Origin: an uncultured Bacilli bacterium
Lineage (GTDB): Bacteria; Bacillota_I; Bacilli_A; RF39; UBA660
Length of the DNA stretch: 8,000 bases
Direction: 5' to 3'
NCBI GenBank assembly: GCA_934101745.1
Contig: CAKOSD010000040.1
Span: 1 to 8,000 of the forward strand
The translations under genes and the position numbers were made by a program. Below are positions 5,944 to 8,000 of this stretch, piece by piece. The notes beneath the pieces were generated by a model that had not been told where the DNA came from, did no database searches, and saw nothing but the letters and a program-made list of their open reading frames with translations. Within the stretch, counting starts at the first letter, position 1. The number at the start of each line of letters is the position of its first letter.

Positions 5944-7460
5944 TGAGTAAAAAGACACAAATTCTATGTATATTAACGACAATGATTTTTGGAGTTGCAA
6001 TGTTTATTGCTACTTCTTATAAAACGAGTTATGCTGATGAAGTAGAAGGGGTTTATCAAGTATATCTAAATGGTGAGAAAATAGGAATGATTGATAGTCA
6101 AGATGAACTTTATGCACTTATTAATGAAGAACAATCAAGTATTAAAGATGAATATAACGTAGACCAGGTTTATCCACCCAAAGGTTTTTCGATAACCAAG
6201 TTAAATACTTATAATTCAAATGTTACTAGTGTTGGGGAAATATACGATAAAATAAAAGAATCTAAAAACTTTACGGTAAAAGGCTATACAATTACGGTTA
6301 GTGATAAAGATGATAATGGCGATTCAAAGGTGCTGTTTAAAATAAATGTGTTAGATGAAAAGGTCTTTGAATATGCTATAAAAAAAGTTATTTTATCATT
6401 TATTCCGGAGGATGAATATTTGGCTTATATAAATAATGAACAAAAAGAAATTGTTGATGTTGGAGAAAGAATTGAAAATATTTATTTTCAAGAAAATATT
6501 TCTATTAAAGAATCTTATATAAGTACTGATGAAAAAATATTTACTGATGTTGATAGTTTAAGCAAATATTTGCTATTTGGAACAGATAGTAAGGAATCTG
6601 AGTATACGGTAAAAGTTGGCGATACAATTGCTAGTATAGCGGAAGCGAATGAATTAAATGTATCTGAATTTTTAGTTGCTAATCCTAAATATAATAGTGA
6701 AAATGATTTGCTTGCCGTTGGGGATAAAGTTGTTATTTCCTTAATTAACCCAATGCTCCAATTAGTTTATGATAAATATATAGTTAAAGATGTTGAAGAA
6801 AAATATTCAACGGAAACTAAGTATGATTATTCAAAAGATACTAGTTATCGGTTAGTTCAAACTAAAGGCGTTAATGGTATTAGACGTGTTGCTTCTCGTA
6901 CTCAGGTTATAAATGGCGATGCAAGTCAACAGGTTGTAATTGATAAAGATAATACTTATATGGTAAGAGATACTGTTAATGAAGTTATTGTCAAAGGTAA
7001 AAAATCTGTTTCAAGTGGTAACTGGGGTAGTTATGTTGATGATGGTACGGAATATGCTTGGCCAACATTAAAACCATATATTATTACATCAGGATTTGGT
7101 ACTCGTTACTTATTTAATCGTACTAGCCATGATGGTTTAGACATTTCCGGAACTGGATATGGTTCACCAATTTTTGCTATTGCTAGTGGTACAGTTGTAT
7201 GGGCTGGCCGTGGCGGTTATGGTGGTTCAAGTATTGGTATAAATGTTGTTATTCAACATCCGAATGGGTACTGCTCAATTTATGGACATATGTCCGCTGT
7301 TGCAGTTAAAAAGGGTGATCAAGTAAGTAGAGCCCAAAGAATTGGTTCAATGGGTAAGACCGGTTTAGTAACTGGTACCCACCTACATTTAGGCTTCTGG
7401 ACTGGTCTACCATACCAACGAGGAAGCAAAGCAATAAATCCTATCACACTGTATAAATAA
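5943..7460 (+). CDS. Exported LysM-G5-M23 peptidoglycan endopeptidase
   Basis: Encodes 505 residues. The N-terminus has Lys3-Lys4 and a hydrophobic segment (about 7-24). SYA|DE near residue 31 could be a signal peptidase site; otherwise it is a membrane anchor. Residues about 34-215 are an exported N-terminal region I do not firmly recognise, starting with a VYLNGEKIGMI strand pattern. A LysM peptidoglycan-binding domain spans about 221-266 (YTVKVGDTIASIAEANEL...LLAVGDKVVIS). A G5-like domain follows (about 275-353). The C-terminus is a peptidase M23 domain (about 378-498) with all ligand motifs: His396 and Asp400 (HDGLD), His449 (YGHM) and His480/His482 (HLH). Such enzymes cut peptide crosslinks or bridges in the wall using zinc. 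The start overlaps the dnaB stop (TAATG), with AAGGAG (5929-5934) upstream. Its own stop overlaps the walJ start. All catalytic residues are present, so activity is likely. Confidence 0.9.
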   Translation: MSKKTQILCILTTMIFGVAMFIATSYKTSYADEVEGVYQVYLNGEKIGMIDSQDELYALINEEQSSIKDEYNVDQVYPPKGFSITKLNTYNSNVTSVGEIYDKIKESKNFTVKGYTITVSDKDDNGDSKVLFKINVLDEKVFEYAIKKVILSFIPEDEYLAYINNEQKEIVDVGERIENIYFQENISIKESYISTDEKIFTDVDSLSKYLLFGTDSKESEYTVKVGDTIASIAEANELNVSEFLVANPKYNSENDLLAVGDKVVISLINPMLQLVYDKYIVKDVEEKYSTETKYDYSKDTSYRLVQTKGVNGIRRVASRTQVINGDASQQVVIDKDNTYMVRDTVNEVIVKGKKSVSSGNWGSYVDDGTEYAWPTLKPYIITSGFGTRYLFNRTSHDGLDISGTGYGSPIFAIASGTVVWAGRGGYGGSSIGINVVIQHPNGYCSIYGHMSAVAVKKGDQVSRAQRIGSMGKTGLVTGTHLHLGFWTGLPYQRGSKAINPITLYK

Positions 7461-8000
7461 TGCGTATTTGTGTTTTAGCGAGTGGTTCTAAAGGCAATTC
7501 TACCTATATAGAAACCCAAACACATAAAATATTGTTTGATATGGGGACTAACGTTAGATATATAAAGGAACGCTTAGAGGAATTAAGCGTTTCTTTAAAC
7601 GATATAGATACCATATTTATATCACATATTCATAGTGATCATGTTGGAGCTTTAATAAATTATATCAAAAAGTATCATGCTAATGTTTATATGACAATGG
7701 GAATGATAGGTGAGTTGGAAAGTGATAATCCAATAAGAAAATATGAACATTTAGTGCTTTTTGATGATGATGTATATTTAGATAATATTAGAATTGAAGT
7801 AATAAAAACTAGTCATGATACTAAGGACTCAAAAGGTTATATATTGTATGAAGGTAATAACAGTGTTGTTTATTTGACGGATACGGGCTATCTAAATCAA
7901 AAATATTTTTCAAAATTAAGAAATAAAAATGTCTATTTATTTGAAAGTAATCACGACGTAGAGATGCTCTTAAATGGTAAATATCCGCCTTGGTTAAAAG
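7460..8000 (+). CDS. walJ: WalJ/YycJ-type metallo-beta-lactamase-fold hydrolase, 5' part
   Basis: The frame is open to the window end; 180 codons are visible of a family usually near 260. It starts MRICVLASGSKGNSTYIE, the characteristic opening of YycJ/WalJ. The metal motif HIHSDH is at 56-61, His119 lies in TSHDT, and Asp141 in LTDTGY is the bridging ligand. FESNHDVEML (about 161-170) followed by GKYPPWL is a strong family marker. YycJ proteins are metal-dependent DNases of the beta-lactamase fold. In B. subtilis WalJ lies in the walRKHIJ operon and has been linked to coordinating wall metabolism and division with replication. The ATG overlaps the preceding TAA (TAATG). I see no Shine-Dalgarno in the bases before it, so translation probably depends on termination-reinitiation. 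The C-terminal part is missing only because the window ends. Confidence 0.92.
   Translation, partial: MRICVLASGSKGNSTYIETQTHKILFDMGTNVRYIKERLEELSVSLNDIDTIFISHIHSDHVGALINYIKKYHANVYMTMGMIGELESDNPIRKYEHLVLFDDDVYLDNIRIEVIKTSHDTKDSKGYILYEGNNSVVYLTDTGYLNQKYFSKLRNKNVYLFESNHDVEMLLNGKYPPWLK

Overview
The window is AT-rich, compactly organised chromosomal DNA from a low-GC Gram-positive bacterium. It is most likely a Bacilli-type lineage (Erysipelotrichales, RF39 or another Mollicutes-adjacent group, or a relative), judging from the gene content rpsF-ssb-rpsR, rplI-dnaB and walJ. The cell has a wall, since it encodes an exported LysM/M23 peptidoglycan hydrolase. Tryptophan is written TGG throughout, and the eight complete genes stop with TAA (6) or TAG (2), never TGA. 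All genes are on the + strand.

Region 1 (1-2701) is accessory in character. It holds a probable cytoplasmic HExxH zinc metallopeptidase resembling DUF4932, then a multi-spanning transporter of the YfcC-like type. The transporter has its own strong extended -10 promoter and a rho-independent terminator. Its real start is 1123, not the in-frame ATG at 1108, because the 1108 ATG overlaps the Shine-Dalgarno sequence and lies at or before the predicted transcription start.

Region 2 (2769-3907) is the conserved rpsF-ssb-rpsR operon (S6, SSB, S18). It has a clear promoter, a structured leader that looks like the S6:S18-binding autoregulatory RNA and pairs with the rpsF Shine-Dalgarno, and a terminator that begins inside the rpsR stop region.

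Region 3 (3908-8000) starts with a 233-base AT-rich intergenic segment. This carries a perfect DnaA-box 9-mer, a terminator-like hairpin and a strong promoter. After it come rplI (L9), dnaB (replicative helicase), an exported LysM-G5-M23 endopeptidase and the 5' part of walJ (yycJ), which runs off the window. The last two junctions are TAATG stop/start overlaps, so helicase, wall hydrolase and WalJ look translationally coupled. In Bacillus-type genomes the dnaB-to-walJ interval holds other genes, including the WalRK two-component system and its regulators. Here a wall hydrolase sits there instead.

I found no mobile elements, CRISPR array, tRNA or rRNA. I see no convincing wholly new system. 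The points most worth a second look are the S6:S18 leader that masks the Shine-Dalgarno, the coupled replication/cell-wall cluster, the DnaA box at the rplI-dnaB promoter, and the uncharacterised metallopeptidase.
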